64,000 bases of DNA, from contig NW_024467120.1 of assembly GCF_017591425.1 (NCBI RefSeq), positions 682,001 through 746,000 of the forward strand, written 5' to 3'. The notes under the pieces were generated by a model that saw only the letters and a program-made list of their open reading frames with translations, ran no database searches and was not told where the DNA came from. Shown here in pieces: positions 1-12,836 of this stretch (the first letter of the stretch is position 1; each line of letters opens with the position of its first letter). This stretch comes from Ochotona curzoniae (taxonomy: Eukaryota; Chordata; Mammalia; Lagomorpha; Ochotonidae). The position numbers and the translations under genes were made by a program.

Positions 1-65
1 TGAGCCTTTGGCTGCTGAGTGGACAGCTGGTATGGACACAGAGCCCTGTGAGGTCACAGAGGGAC

Positions 66-75
66 AGCCAATCGG
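66..75 (+). promoter_or_regulatory. CCAAT box (NF-Y-like), one per monomer
   Basis: AGCCAATCGG fits the NF-Y consensus RRCCAATSRG exactly and lies about 18 bp downstream of TGAGGTCA (48-55), a nuclear-receptor half-site of the ROR type. The pair recurs in nearly every monomer. In a few monomers a second CCAAT appears where most have CCAGTGGC (CCAATGGC near 18899, 41385 and 43249). No TATA box follows at a useful distance. Whether the sites are occupied, or drive satellite transcription, cannot be judged from sequence. Confidence 0.3.
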
Positions 76-109
76 GATGGTCCCTGTACCTGGACAGCCA
101 CATGGGCTT

Positions 110-380
110 AGGTGAGTGAAGCTAGAGGGAGGGCTGAGCTCATGGTCCACCAAACTTGCTGTGCTGCCACCTGCTGGTTGGTCCAACTCATCCACACCCA
201 GGCCTGTGAGCTTCTTCTCATCTGGAGCTCCACAACACCTGTGGCAGCTGGCTTACAATCCTATGGGCATCAAACTGCTACAACAGCCCACACCACACAC
301 ACACCCGCCTTTGGCAACTGCTTGCTACTCCAGGAATCCGAGATGCACGACAGCTTCTGGCATGTATCTGTCCCCCATAG
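110..380 (+). other. Potential splice donor and acceptor within the monomer
   Basis: AG|GTGAGT (110-117) is a near-ideal 5' splice site. TATCTGTCCCCCATAG|G (ending 380) is a good 3' splice site with a pyrimidine tract. They lie 268 bp apart in the same order in almost all monomers. If the array is transcribed on the plus strand this would permit splicing within or between monomers. No transcript evidence is available, and chance plus array homogenisation explains the recurrence equally well. Confidence 0.25.
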
Positions 381-1019
381 GTGGGCCTCGCTGAGCAGGA
401 TGCCAACTTCATACAAGGGACAGCCCCAACATGGTGTCAAACCTGATCGTGATCGCTGTTGTACCTAGACGAACATGGTCCCCAGAGTGGCTCAAGGACT
501 CTCCATTGTGGCACAGGGCTATGGCCATCCTCTGCCTACATGACTCTAAAGAGAATAACAATGAAACCACAACCCGGGAGAAACACTTTCCGAAAAACAG
601 TATTGCAAATTCTTGAGCTTCTCAGAGTTTTCAGCCTATTGGCACACCCCACTCGGTAGACACCCAAGCCCCATACACTCACGGACAGCTGGCTTCCACG
701 GAGGCGGGACATTCTCCTGGTTGGGCCAGTGGCAATCTGTCTGTGTGTGTGGAGGGGGGAAGCTGGCGGTTGCAGAGGAGTGTTGGGGGAAAGACCACAG
801 AAAGCAGAGCTTGAGCCACCTGCCTGCTTTTAGCAAAAGGAAAAAAGGGGCCTGCGTATTGCCATGGCTTTGCTAGAATTCTGAGGCCATATCATTCAAG
901 ACTGTTTATGACCAGGTGGCTGCTGAGTGGACAGCTGGTATGGACACAGAGCCCTGTGAGGTCACAGAGGGACAGCCAATCGGGATGGTCCCTGTACCTG
1001 GACAGCCACATGGGCTTAG
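112..1019 (+). repeat. Representative satellite monomer
   Basis: One complete 908-bp monomer, counted from the GTGAGT landmark. In order it holds a short CA-rich run (about 293-305), a pyrimidine tract ending CCCCCATAG (371-380), a variable segment around 430-475 where monomers fall into two classes (CTGATCGTGATCGCTGTTG versus CATTCTCGAGGGTCCGTG), an A-rich segment (545-610), the CENP-B-like motif (693-709), a TGTGTGTGTGG plus G-rich run (about 740-760), and a promoter-like segment with TGAGGTCA and AGCCAATCGG before the next landmark. A second class of monomers (1020, 4656, 7382, 9200, 11927, 13746, 16470, 26454) carries GATTAGTCCAACTGATCCGC in place of GGTTGGTCCAACTCATCCAC. Confidence 0.9.
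693..709 (+). other. CENP-B-box-like motif, one per monomer
   Basis: CTTCCACGGAGGCGGGA is compared with the established CENP-B box YTTCGTTGGAARCGGGA. Of the nine essential bases (TTCG----A--CGGG), eight match; the only miss is C for G at the fifth base. Thirteen of 17 positions match overall. Equivalent copies sit at the same place in other monomers, for example 1605-1621 and 2513-2529. The common GGAGG/GTAGG variant changes only a non-essential base, whereas monomers with GGAGGAGGG lose another essential base. A chance match of this quality somewhere on either strand of a 908-bp unit has a probability of roughly one in five, so this is suggestive only. The missing G belongs to a CpG that CENP-B contacts, so strong binding is not expected without change. 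Confidence 0.35.
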
Positions 1020-3747
1020 GTGAGTGAAGCTACAGTGAGGGCTGAGCTCATGGTCCACCAAAATTGTTGTGCTGCCACCTGCTGATTAGTCCAACTGATC
1101 CGCACCCAGGCCTGTGAGCTTCTTCTCATCTGGAGCTCCACAACACCTGTGGCAGCTGGCTTACAATCCTATGGGCATCAAACTGCTACAACGGCCCACC
1201 CCACACACACACCCGCCTTTGGCAACTGCTTGCTACTCCAGGAATCCGAGATGCACGACAGCTTCTGGCATGTATCTGTCCCCCATAGGTGGGCCTCGCT
1301 GAGCAGGATGCCAACTTCATACAAGGGACAGCCCCAACATGGTGTCAAACCATTCTCGAGGGTCCGTGTTCTACGTAGGCAAATGTCATCCACCAGAGTG
1401 GCTCAAGGACTCTCCATTGTGGCACAGGGCTATGGCCATCCTCTGCCTACATGACTCTGAAGAGAATAACAATGAATCCACAACCAGGGAGAAACATTTT
1501 CCTAGCAAAAGTGTTGCAAATTCTTGAGCTTCTCAGAGTTTTCAGCCTATTGGCACACTCCCACTTGGTAGACACCCAAGCCCCATACACTCACGGACAG
1601 CTGGCTTCCACGGAGGCGGGACATTCTCCTGGTTGGGCCAGTGGCAATCTGTCTGTGTGTGTGGAGGGGGGAAGCTGGCAGTTGCAGAGGAGTGTTGGGG
1701 GAAAGACCACAGAAAGCAGAGCTTGAGCCACCTGCCTGCTTTCTGCACCAGGCCAAAAAGGGAATGCGTATTGCCATGGCTTTGCTAGAATGCTGGCCAT
1801 AGCATTCTAGACTGTTTATGACCAGGTGGCTGCTGAGTGGACAGCTGGTATGGACACAGAGCCCTGTGAGGTCACAGAGGGACAGCCAATCGGGATGGTC
1901 CCTGTACCTGGACAGCCACATGGGCTTAGGTGAGTGAAGCTAGAGGGAGGGCTCAGCTCATGGTCCACCAAACTTGCTGTGCTGCCACCTGCTGGTTGGT
2001 CCAACTCATCCACACCCAGGCCTGTGAGCTTCTTCTCATCTGGAGCTCCACAACACCTGTGGCAGCTGGCTTACAATCCTATGGGCATCAAACTGCTACA
2101 ACGGCCCACCCCACACACACACCCGCCTTTGGCAACTGCTTGCTACTCCAGGAATCCGAGATGCACGACAGCTTCTGGCATGTATCTGTCCCCCATAGGT
2201 GGGCCTCGCTGAACAGGATGCCAACTTCATACAAGGGACAGCCCCAACATGGTGTCAAACCTGATCAGTGATCGCTGTTGTACCTGGATGAACATGGTCC
2301 CCAGAGTGGCTCAAGGACTCTCCATTGTGGCACAGGGCTATGGCCATCCTCTGCCTACATGACTCTAAAGAGAATAACAATGAATCCACAACCAGGGAGA
2401 AACATTTTCCTAGCAACAGTGTTGCAAATTCTTGAGCTTCTCAGAGTTTTCAGCCTATTGGCACACTCCCACTCGGTAGACACCCAAGCCCCATACACTC
2501 ACGGACAGCTGGCTTCCACGGAGGCGGGACATTCTCCTGGTTGGGCCAGTGGCAATCTGTCTGTGTGTGTGGAGGGGGGAAGCTGGCAGTTGCAGAGGAG
2601 TGTTGGGGGAAAGACCACAGAAAGCAGAGCTTGAGCCACCTGCCTGCTTTCTGCACCAGGCCAAAAGGGGCCTGCGTATTGCCATGGCTTTGCTAGAATG
2701 CTGGACATAGCATTCTAGACTGTTTATGACCAGGTGGCTGCTGAGTGGACAGCTGGTATGGACACAGAGCCCTGTGAGGTCACAGAGGGACAGCCAATCG
2801 GGATGGTCCCTGTACCTGGACAGCCACATGGGCTTAGGTGAGTGAAGCTAGAGGGAGGGCTGAGCTCATGGTCCACCAAACTTGCTGTGCTGCCACCTGC
2901 TGGTTGGTCCAACTCATCCACACCCAGGCCTGTGAGCTTCTTCTCATCTGGAGCTCCACAACACCTGTGGCAGCTGGCTTACAATCCTATGGGCATCAAA
3001 CTGCTACAACGGCCCACCCCACACACACACCCGCCTTTGGCAACTGCTTGCTACTCCAGGAATCCGAGATGCACGACAGCTTCTGGCATGTATCTGTCCC
3101 CCATAGGTGGGCCTCGCTGAGCAGGATGCCAACTTCATTCAAGGGACAGCCCCAACATGGTGTCAAACCATTCTCGAGGGTCCGTGTTCTACGTAGGCGA
3201 ATGTCATCCACCAGAGTGGCTCAAGGACTCTCCATTGTGGCACAGGGCTATGGCCATCCTCTGCCTACATGACTCTGAAGAGAATAACGATGAAACCACA
3301 ACCAGGGAGAAACACTTTCCTAGCAACAATGTTGCAAATTCTTGAGCTTCTCAGAGTTTTCAGCCTATTGGCACACTCCCACTCGGTAGACACCCAAGCC
3401 CCATACACTCACGGACAGCTGGCTTCCACGTAGGCGGGACATTCTCCTGGTTGGGCCAGTGGCAATCTGTCTGTGTGTGTGGAGGGGGGAAGCTGGCGGT
3501 TGCAGAGGAGTGTTGGGGGAAAGACCACAGAAAGCAGAGCTTGAGCCACCTGCCTGCTTTCTGCACCAGGCCAAAAGGGGAATGCGTATTGCCATGGCTT
3601 TGCTAGAATGCTGGACATAGCATTCTAGACTGTTTATGAGCCTTTGGCTGCTGAGTGGACAGCTGGTATGGACACAGAGCCCTGTGAGGTCACAGAGGGA
3701 CAGCCAATCGGGATGGTCCCTGTACCTGGACAGCCACATGGGCTTAG

Positions 3748-6700
3748 GTGAGTGAAGCTAGAGGGAGGGCTGAGCTCATGGTCCACCAAAGTTGCTGTGC
3801 TGCCACCTGCTGGTTGGTCCAACTCATCCACACCCAGGCCTGTGAGCTTCTTCTCATCTGGAGCTCCACAACACCTGTGGCAGCTGGCTTACAATCCTAT
3901 GGGCATCAAACTGCTACAACAGCCCACCCCACACACACACCCGCCTTTGGCAACTGCTTGCTACTCCAGGAATCCGAGATGCACGACAGCTTCTGGCATG
4001 TATCTGTCCCCCATAGGTGGGCCTCGCTGAGCAGGATGCCAACTTCATACAAGGGACAGCCCCAACATGGTGTCAAAGCTGATCGTGATCGCTGTTGTAC
4101 CTAGACGAACATGGTCCCCAGAGTGGCTCAAGGACTCTCCATTGTGGCACAGGGCTATGGCCATCCTCTGCCTACATGACTCTAAAGAGAATAACAATGA
4201 AACCACAACCCGGGAGAAACACTTTCCGAAAAACAGTATTGCAAATTCTTGAGCTTCTCAGAGTTTTCAGCCTATTGGCACACCCCACTCGGTAGACACC
4301 CAAGCCCCATACACTCACGGACAGCTGGCTTCCACGTAGGCGGGACATTCTCCTGGTTGGGCCAGTGGCAATCTGTCTGTGTGTGTGGAGGGGGGAAGCT
4401 GGCGGTTGCAGAGGAGTGTTGGGGGAAAGACCACAGAAAGCAGAGCTTGAGCCACCTGCCTGCTTTCAGCAAAAGGAAAAAAGGGGCCTGCATATTGCCA
4501 TGGCTTTGCTAGAATTCTGAGGCTCTATCATTCAAGACTGTTTATGACCAGGTGGCTGCTGAGTGGACAGCTGGTATGGACACAGAGCCCTGTGAGGTCA
4601 CAGAGGGACAGCCAATCGGGATGGTCCCTGTACCTGGACAGCCACATGGGCTTAGGTGAGTGAAGCTACAGTGAGGGCTGAGCTCATGGTCCACCAAAAT
4701 TGTTGTGCTGCCACCTGCTGATTAGTCCAACTGATCCGCACCCAGGCCTGTGAGCTTCTTCTCATCTGGAGCTCCACAACACCTGTGGCAGCTGGCTTAC
4801 AATCCTATGGGCATCAAACTGCTACAACGGCCCACCCCACACACACACCCGCCTTTGGCAACTGCTTGCTACTCCAGGAATCCGAGATGCACGACAGCTT
4901 CTGGCATGTATCTGTCCCCCATAGGTGGGCCTCGCTTAACAGGATGCCAACTTCATTCAAGGGACAGCCCCAACATGGTGTCAAACCATTCTCGAGGGTC
5001 CATGTTCTACGTAGGCAAATGTCATCCACCAGAGTGGCTCAAGGACTCTCCATTGTGGCACAGGGCTATGGCCATCCTCTGCCTACATGACTCTGAAGAG
5101 AATAACAATGAATCCACAACCAGGGAGAAACATTTTCCTAGCAACAATGTTGCAAATTCTTGAGCTTCTCAGAGTTTTCAGCCTATTGGCACACTCCCAC
5201 TTGGTAGACACCCAAGCCCCATACACTCACGGACAGCTGGCTTCCACGGAGGCGGGACATTCTCCTGGTTGGGCCAGTGGCAATCTGTCTGTGTGTGTGG
5301 AGGGGGGAAGCTGGCGGTTGCAGAGGAGTGTTGGGGGGAAGACCACAGAAAGCAGAGCTTGAGCCACCTGCCTGCTTTCTGCACCAGGCCAAAAAGGGAA
5401 TGCGTATTGCCAAGGCTTTGCTAGAATGCTGGCCATAGCATTCTAGACTGTTTATCAGCTGGTGGCTGCTGAGTGGACAGCTGGTATGGACACAGAGCCC
5501 TGTGAGGTCACAGAGGGACAGCCAATCGGGATGGTCCCTGTACCTGGACAGCCACATGGGCTTAGGTGAGTGAAGCTAGAGGGAGGGCTCAGCTCATGGT
5601 CCACCAAACTTGCTGTGCTGCCACCTGCTGGTTGGTCCAACTCATCCACACCCAGGCCTGTGAGCTTCTTCTCATCTGGAGCTCCACAACACCTGTGGCA
5701 GCTGGCTTACAATCCTATGGAAATCAAACTGCTACAACGGCCCACCCCACACACACACCCGCCTTTGGCAACTGCTTGCTACTCCAGGAATCCGAGATGC
5801 ACGACAGCTTCTGGCATGTATCTGTCCCCCATAGGTGGGCCTCGCTTAACAGGATGCCAACTTCATACAAGGGACAGCCCCAACATGGTGTCAAACCTGA
5901 TAGTGATCGCTGTTGTACCTGGATGAACATGGTCCCCAGAGTGGCTCAAGGACTCTCCATTGTGGCACAGGGCTATGGCCATCCTCTGCCTACATGACTC
6001 TAAAGAGAATAACAATGAATCCACAACCAGGGAGAAACATTTTCCTAGCAACAGTGTTGCAAATTCTTGAGCTTCTCAGAGTTTTCAGCCTATTGGCACA
6101 CTCCCACTCGGTAGACACCCAAGCCCCATACACTCACGGACAGCTGGCTTCCACGTAGGCGGGACATTCTCCTGGTTGGGCCAGTGGCAATCTGTCTGTG
6201 TGTGTGGAGGGGGGAAGCTGGCAGTTGCAGAGGAGTGTTGGGGGAAAGACCACAGAAAGCAGAGCTTGAGCCACCTGCCTGCTTTCTGCACCAGGCCAAA
6301 AGGGGCCTGCGTATTGCCATGGCTTTGCTAGAATGCTGGACATAGCATTCTAGACTGTTTATGACCAGGTGGCTGCTGAGTGGACAGCTGGTATGGACAC
6401 AGAGCCCTGTGAGGTCACAGAGGGACAGCCAATCGGGATGGTCCCTGTACCTGGACAGCCACATGGGCTTAGGTGAGTGAAGCTAGAGGGAGGGCTCAGC
6501 TCATGGTCCACCAAACTTGCTGTGCTGCCACCTGCTGGTTGGTCCAACTCATCCACACCCAGGCCTGTGAGCTTCTTCTCATCTGGAGCTCCACAACACC
6601 TGTGGCAGCTGGCTTACAATCCTATGGGCATCAAACTGCTACAACAGCCCACCCCACACACACACCCGCCTTTGGCAACTGCTTGCTACTCCAGGAATCC

Positions 6701-8290
6701 GAGATGCACGACAGCTTCTGGCATGTATCTGTCCCCCATAGGTGGGCCTCGCTGAACAGGATGCCAACTTCATACAAGGGACAGCCCCAACATGGTGTTA
6801 AACCTGATCGTGATCGCTGTTGTACCTGGTCGAACATGGTCCCCAGAGTGGCTCAAGGACTCTCCATTGTGGCACAGGGCTATGGCCATCCTCTGCCTAC
6901 ATGACTCTAAAGAGAATAACAATGAAACCACAACCCGGGAGAAACACTTTCCGAAAAACAGTATTGCAAAATCTTGAGCTTCTCAGAGTTTTCAGCCTAT
7001 TGGCACACCCCACTCGGTAGACACCCAAGCCCCATACACTCACGGACAGCTGGCTTCCACGGAGGAGGGACATTCTCCTGGTTGGGCCAGTGGCAATCTG
7101 TCTGTGTGTGTGGAGGGGGGAAGCTGGCAGTTGCAGAGGAGTGTTGGGGGAAAGACCACAGAAAGCAGAGCTTGAGCCACCTGCCTGCTTTCTGCAAAAG
7201 GAAAAAAGGGGCCTGCGTATTGCCATGGCTTTGCTAGAATTCTGAGGCCATATCATTCAAGACTGTTTATGACCAGGTGGCTGCTGAGTGGACAGCTGGT
7301 ATGGACACAGAGCCCTGTGAGGTCACAGAGGGACAGCCAATCGGGATGGTCCCTGTACCTGGACAGCCACATGGGCTTAGGTGAGTGAAGCTAGAGGGAG
7401 GGCTGAGCTCATGGTCCACCAAAATTGTTGTGCTGCCACCTGCTGATTAGTCCAACTGATCCGCACCCAGGCCTGTGAGCTTCTTCTCATCTGGAGCTCC
7501 ACAACACCTGTGGCAGCTGGCTTACAATCCTATGGGCATCAAACTGCTACAACGGCCCACCCCACACACACACCCGCCTTTGGCAACTGCTTGCTACTCC
7601 AGGAATCCGAGATGCACGACAGCTTCTGGCATGTATCTGTCCCCCATAGGTGGGCCTCGCTGAGCAGGATGCCAACTTCATACAAGGGACAGCCCCAACA
7701 TGGTGTCAAACCATTCTCGAGGGTCCGTGTTCTACGTAGGCGAATGTCATCCACCAGAGTGGCTCAAGGACTCTCCATTGTGGCACAGGGCTATGGCCAT
7801 CCTCTGCCTACATGACTCTAAAGAGAATAACAATGAATCCACAACCAGGGAGAAACATTTTCCTAGCAACAGTGTTGCAAAATCTTGAGCTTCTCAGAGT
7901 TTTCAGCCTATTGGCACACTCCCACTCGGTAGACACCCAAGCCCCATACACTCACGGACAGCTGGCTTCCACGGAGGCGGGACATTCTCCTGGTTGGGCC
8001 AGTGGCAATCTGTCTGTGTGTGTGGAGGGGGGAAGCTGGCGGTTGCAGAGGAGTGTTGGGGGGAAGACCACAGAAAGCAGAGCTTGAGCCACCTGCCTGC
8101 TTTCTACACCAGGCCAAAAAGGGAATGCGTATTGCCAAGGCTTTGCTAGAATGCTGGACATAGCATTCTAGACTGTTTATGACCAGGTGGCTGCTGAGTG
8201 GACAGCTGGTATGGACACAGAGCCCTGTGAGGTCACAGAGGGACAGCCAATCGGGATGGTCCCTGTACCTGGACAGCCACATGGGCTTAG
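3748..8290 (+). repeat. Higher-order repeat, pentamer copy 1
   Basis: Five monomers (3748, 4656, 5566, 6473, 7382) totalling 4543 bp. The second and fifth monomers carry the GATTAGTCCAACTGATCCGC variant. The first carries the GTACCTAGACGAACATGG and CCACGTAGGCGGG variants. The fourth carries GTACCTGGTCGAACATGG and a CGGAGGAGGG site. The same order of variants repeats in the next two blocks, which defines a higher-order repeat rather than a random mix of monomers. Confidence 0.8.
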
Positions 8291-11200
8291 GTGAGTGAAG
8301 CTAGAGGGAGGGCTGAGCTCATGGTCCACCAAACTTGCTGTGCTGCCACCTGCTGGTTGGTCCAACTCATCCACACCCAGGCCTGTGAGCTTCTTCTCAT
8401 CTGGAGCTCCACAACACCTGTGGCAGCTGGCTTACAATCCTATGGGCATCAAACTGCTACAACAGCCCACACCACACACACACCCGCCTTTGGCAACTGC
8501 TTGCTACTCCAGGAATCCGAGATGCACGACAGCTTCTGGCATGTATCTGTCCCCCATAGGTGGGCCTCGCTGAGCAGGATGCCAACTTCATACAAGGGAC
8601 AGCCCCAACATGGTGTCAAAGCTGATCGTGATCGCTGTTGTACCTAGACGAACATGGTCCCCAGAGTGGCTCAAGGACTCTCCATTGTGGCACAGGGCTA
8701 TGGCCATCCTCTGCCTACATGACTCTAAAGAGAATAACAATGAAACCACAACCCGGGAGAAACACTTTCCGAAAAACAGTATTGCAAATTCTTGAGCTTC
8801 TCAGAGTTTTCAGCCTATTGGCACACCCCACTCGGTAGACACCCAAGCCCCATACACTCACGGACAGCTGGCTTCCACGTAGGCGGGACATTCTCCTGGT
8901 TGGGCCAGTGGCAATCTGTCTGTGTGTGTGGAGGGGGGAAGCTGGCGGTTGCAGAGGAGTGTTGGGGGAAAGACCACAGAAAGCAGAGCTTGAGCCACCT
9001 GCCTGCTTTCTGCACCAGGCCAAAAGGGGCCTGCGTATTGCCATGGCTTTGCTAGAATTCTGAGGCCATATCATTCAAGACTGTTTATGAACAGGTGGCT
9101 GCTGAGTGGACAGCTGGTATGGACACAGAGTCCTGTGAGGTCACAGAGGGACAGCCAATCGGGATGGTCCCTGTACCTGGACAGCCACATGGGCTTAGGT
9201 GAGTGAAGCTACAGTGAGGGCTGAGCTCATGGTCCACCAAACTTGCTGTGCTGCCACCTGCTGATTAGTCCAACTGATCCGCACCCAGGCCTGTGAGCTT
9301 CTTCTCATCTGGAGCTCCACAACACCTGTGGCAGCTGGCTTACAATCCTATGGGCATCAAACTGCTACAACGGCCCACCCCACACACACACCCGCCTTTG
9401 GCAACTGCTTGCTACTCCAGGAATCAGAGATGCACGACAGCTTCTGGCATGTATCTGTCCCCCATAGGTGGGCCTCGCTGAACAGGATGCCAACTTCATA
9501 CAAGGGACAGCCCCAACATGGTGTCAAACCATTCTCGAGGGTCGCTGTTCTACCTAGGCGAACATGTCATCCACCAGAGTGGCTCAAGGACTCTCCATTG
9601 TGGCACAGGGCTATGGCCATCCTCTGCCTACATGACTCTAAAGAGAATAACAATGAATCCACAACCAGGGAGAAACATTTTCCTAGCAACAGTGTTGCAA
9701 ATTCTTGAGCTTCTCAGAGTTTTCAGCCTATTGGCACACTCCCACTCGGTAGACACCCAAGCCCCATACACTCACGGACAGCTGGCTTCCACGGAGGCGG
9801 GACATTCTCCTGGTTGGGCCAGTGGCAATCTGTCTGTGTGTGTGGAGGGGGGAAGCTGGCGGTTGCAGAGGAGTGTTGGGGGAAAGACCACAGAAAGCAG
9901 AGCTTGAGCCACCTGCCTGCTTTCTGCACCAGGCCAAAAAGGGAATGCGTATTGCCAAGGCTTTGCTAGAATGCTGGCCATAGCATTCTAGACTGTTTAT
10001 GACCAGGTGGCTGCTGAGTGGACAGCTGGTATGGACACAGAGCCCTGTGAGGTCACAGAGGGACAGCCAATCGGGATGGTCCCTGTACCTGGACAGCCAC
10101 ATGGGCTTAGGTGAGTGAAGCTAGAGGGAGGGCTGAGCTCATGGTCCACCAAACTTGCTGTGCTGCCACCTGCTGGTTGGTCCAACTCATCCACACCCAG
10201 GCCTGTGAGCTTCTTCTCATCTGGAGCTCCACAACACCTGTGGCAGCTGGCTTACAATCCTATGGGCATCAAACTGCTACAACGGCCCACCCCACACACA
10301 CACCCGCCTTTGGCAACTGCTTGCTACTCCAGGAATCCGAGATGCACGACAGCTTCTGGCATGTATCTGTCCCCCATAGGTGGGCCTCGCTGAGCAGGAT
10401 GCCAACTTCATACAAGGGACAGCCCCAACATGGTGTCAAACCTGATAGTGATCGCTGTTGTACCTGGATGAACATGGTCCCCAGAGTGGCTCAAGGACTC
10501 TCCATTGTGGCACAGGGCTATGGCCATCCTCTGCCTACATGACTCTAAAGAGAATAACAATGAATCCACAACCAGGGAGAAACATTTTCCTAGCAACAGT
10601 GTTGCAAATTCTTGAGCTTCTCAGAGTTTTCAGCCTATTGGCACACTCCCACTCGGTAGACACCCAAGCCCCATACACTCACGGACAGCTGGCTTCCACG
10701 GAGGCGGGACATTCTCCTGGTTGGGCCAGTGGCAATCTGTCTGTGTGTGTGGAGGGGGGAAGCTGGCAGTTGCAGAGGAGTGTTGGGGGAAAGACCACAG
10801 AAAGCAGAGCTTGAGCCACCTGCCTGCTTTCTGCACCAGGCCAAAAGGGGCCTGCGTATTGCCATGGCTTTGCTAGAATGCTGGACATAGCATTCTAGAC
10901 TGTTTATGACCAGGTGGCTGCTGAGTGGACAGCTGGTATGGACACAGAGCCCTGTGAGGTCACAGAGGGACAGCCAATCGGGATGGTCCCTGTACCTGGA
11001 CAGCCACATGGGCTTAGGTGAGTGAAGCTAGAGGGAGGGCTCAGCTCATGGTCCACCAAACTTGCTGTGCTGCCACCTGCTGGTTGGTCCAACTCATCCA
11101 CACCCAGGCCTGTGAGCTTCTTCTCATCTGGAGCTCCACAACACCTGTGGCAGCTGGCTTACAATCCTATGGGCATCAAACTGCTACAACGGCCCACCCC

Positions 11201-12836
11201 ACACACACACCCGCCTTTGGCAACTGCTTGCTACTCCAGGAATCAGAGATGCACGACAGCTTCTGGCATGTATCTGTCCCCCATAGGTGGGCCTCGCTGA
11301 ACAGGATGCCAACTTCATACAAGGGACAGCCCCAACATGGTGTCAAACCTGATAGTGATCGCTGTTGTACCTGGTCGAACATGGTCCCCAGAGTGGCTCA
11401 AGGACTCTCCATTGTGGCACAGGGCTATGGCCATCCTCTGCCTACATGACTCTAAAGAGAATAACAATGAAACCACAACCCGGGAGAAACACTTTCCGAA
11501 AAACAGTATTGCAAATTCTTGAGCTTCTCAGAGTTTTCAGCCTATTGGCACACCCCACTCGGTAGACACCCAAGCCCCATACACTCACGGACAGCTGGCT
11601 TCCACGGAGGCGGGACATTCTCCTGGTTGGGCCAGTGGCAATCTGTCTGTGTGTGTGGAGGGGGGAAGCTGGCAGTTGCAGAGGAGTGTTGGGGGAAAGA
11701 CCACAGAAAGCAGAGCTTGAGCCACCTGCCTGCTTTCTGCAAAAGGAAAAAAGGGGCCTGCGTATTGCCATGGCTTTGCTAGAATTCTGAGGCCATATCA
11801 TTCAAGACTGTTTATGACCAGGTGGCTGCTGAGTGGACAGCTGGTATGGACACAGAGCCCTGTGAGGTCACAGAGGGACAGCCAATCGGGATGGTCCCTG
11901 TACCTGGACAGCCACATGGGCTTAGGTGAGTGAAGCTACAGTGAGGGCTGAGCTCATGGTCCACCAAAATTGTTGTGCTGCCACCTGCTGATTAGTCCAA
12001 CTGATCCGCACCCAGGCCTGTGAGCTTCTTCTCATCTGGAGCTCCACAACACCTGTGGCAGCTGGCTTACAATCCTATGGGCATCAAACTGCTACAACGG
12101 CCCACCCCACACACACACCCGCCTTTGGCAACTGCTTGCTACTCCAGGAATCCGAGATGCACGACAGCTTCTGGCATGTATCTGTCCCCCATAGGTGGGC
12201 CTCGCTGAGCAGGATGCCAACTTCATACAAGGGACAGCCCCAACATGGTGTCAAACCATTCTCGAGGGTCCGTGTTCTACGTAGGCGAATGTCATCCACC
12301 AGAGTGGCTCAAGGACTCTCCATTGTGGCACAGGGCTATGGCCATCCTCTGCCTACATGACTCTAAAGAGAATAACAATGAATCCACAACCAGGGAGAAA
12401 CATTTTCCTAGCAACAGTGTTGCAAAATCTTGAGCTTCTCAGAGTTTTCAGCCTATTGGCACACTCCCACTCGGTAGACACCCAAGCCCCATACACTCAC
12501 GGACAGCTGGCTTCCACGGAGGCGGGACATTCTCCTGGTTGGGCCAGTGGCAATCTGTCTGTGTGTGTGGAGGGGGGAAGCTGGCGGTTGCAGAGGAGTG
12601 TTGGGGGGAAAGACCACAGAAAGCAGAGCTTGAGCCACCTGCCTGCTTTCTACACCAGGCCAAAAGGGGAATGCGTATTGCCAAGGCTTTGCTAGAATGC
12701 TGGACATAGCATTCTAGACTGTTTATGACCAGGTGGCTGCTGAGTGGACAGCTGGTATGGACACAGAGCCCTGTGAGGTCACAGAGGGACAGCCAATCGG
12801 GATGGTCCCTGTACCTGGACAGCCACATGGGCTTAG
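8291..12836 (+). repeat. Higher-order repeat, pentamer copy 2
   Basis: Five monomers (8291, 9200, 10111, 11018, 11927), 4546 bp, in the same variant order as the preceding pentamer. The GATTAG monomers are again second and fifth. The fourth keeps the GTACCTGGTCGAAC variant. Corresponding monomers of adjacent pentamers share rare variants that their immediate neighbours lack. Small private differences are present, such as GAATCAGAG at about 9422 and 11241 where most copies read GAATCCGAG. Confidence 0.8.
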
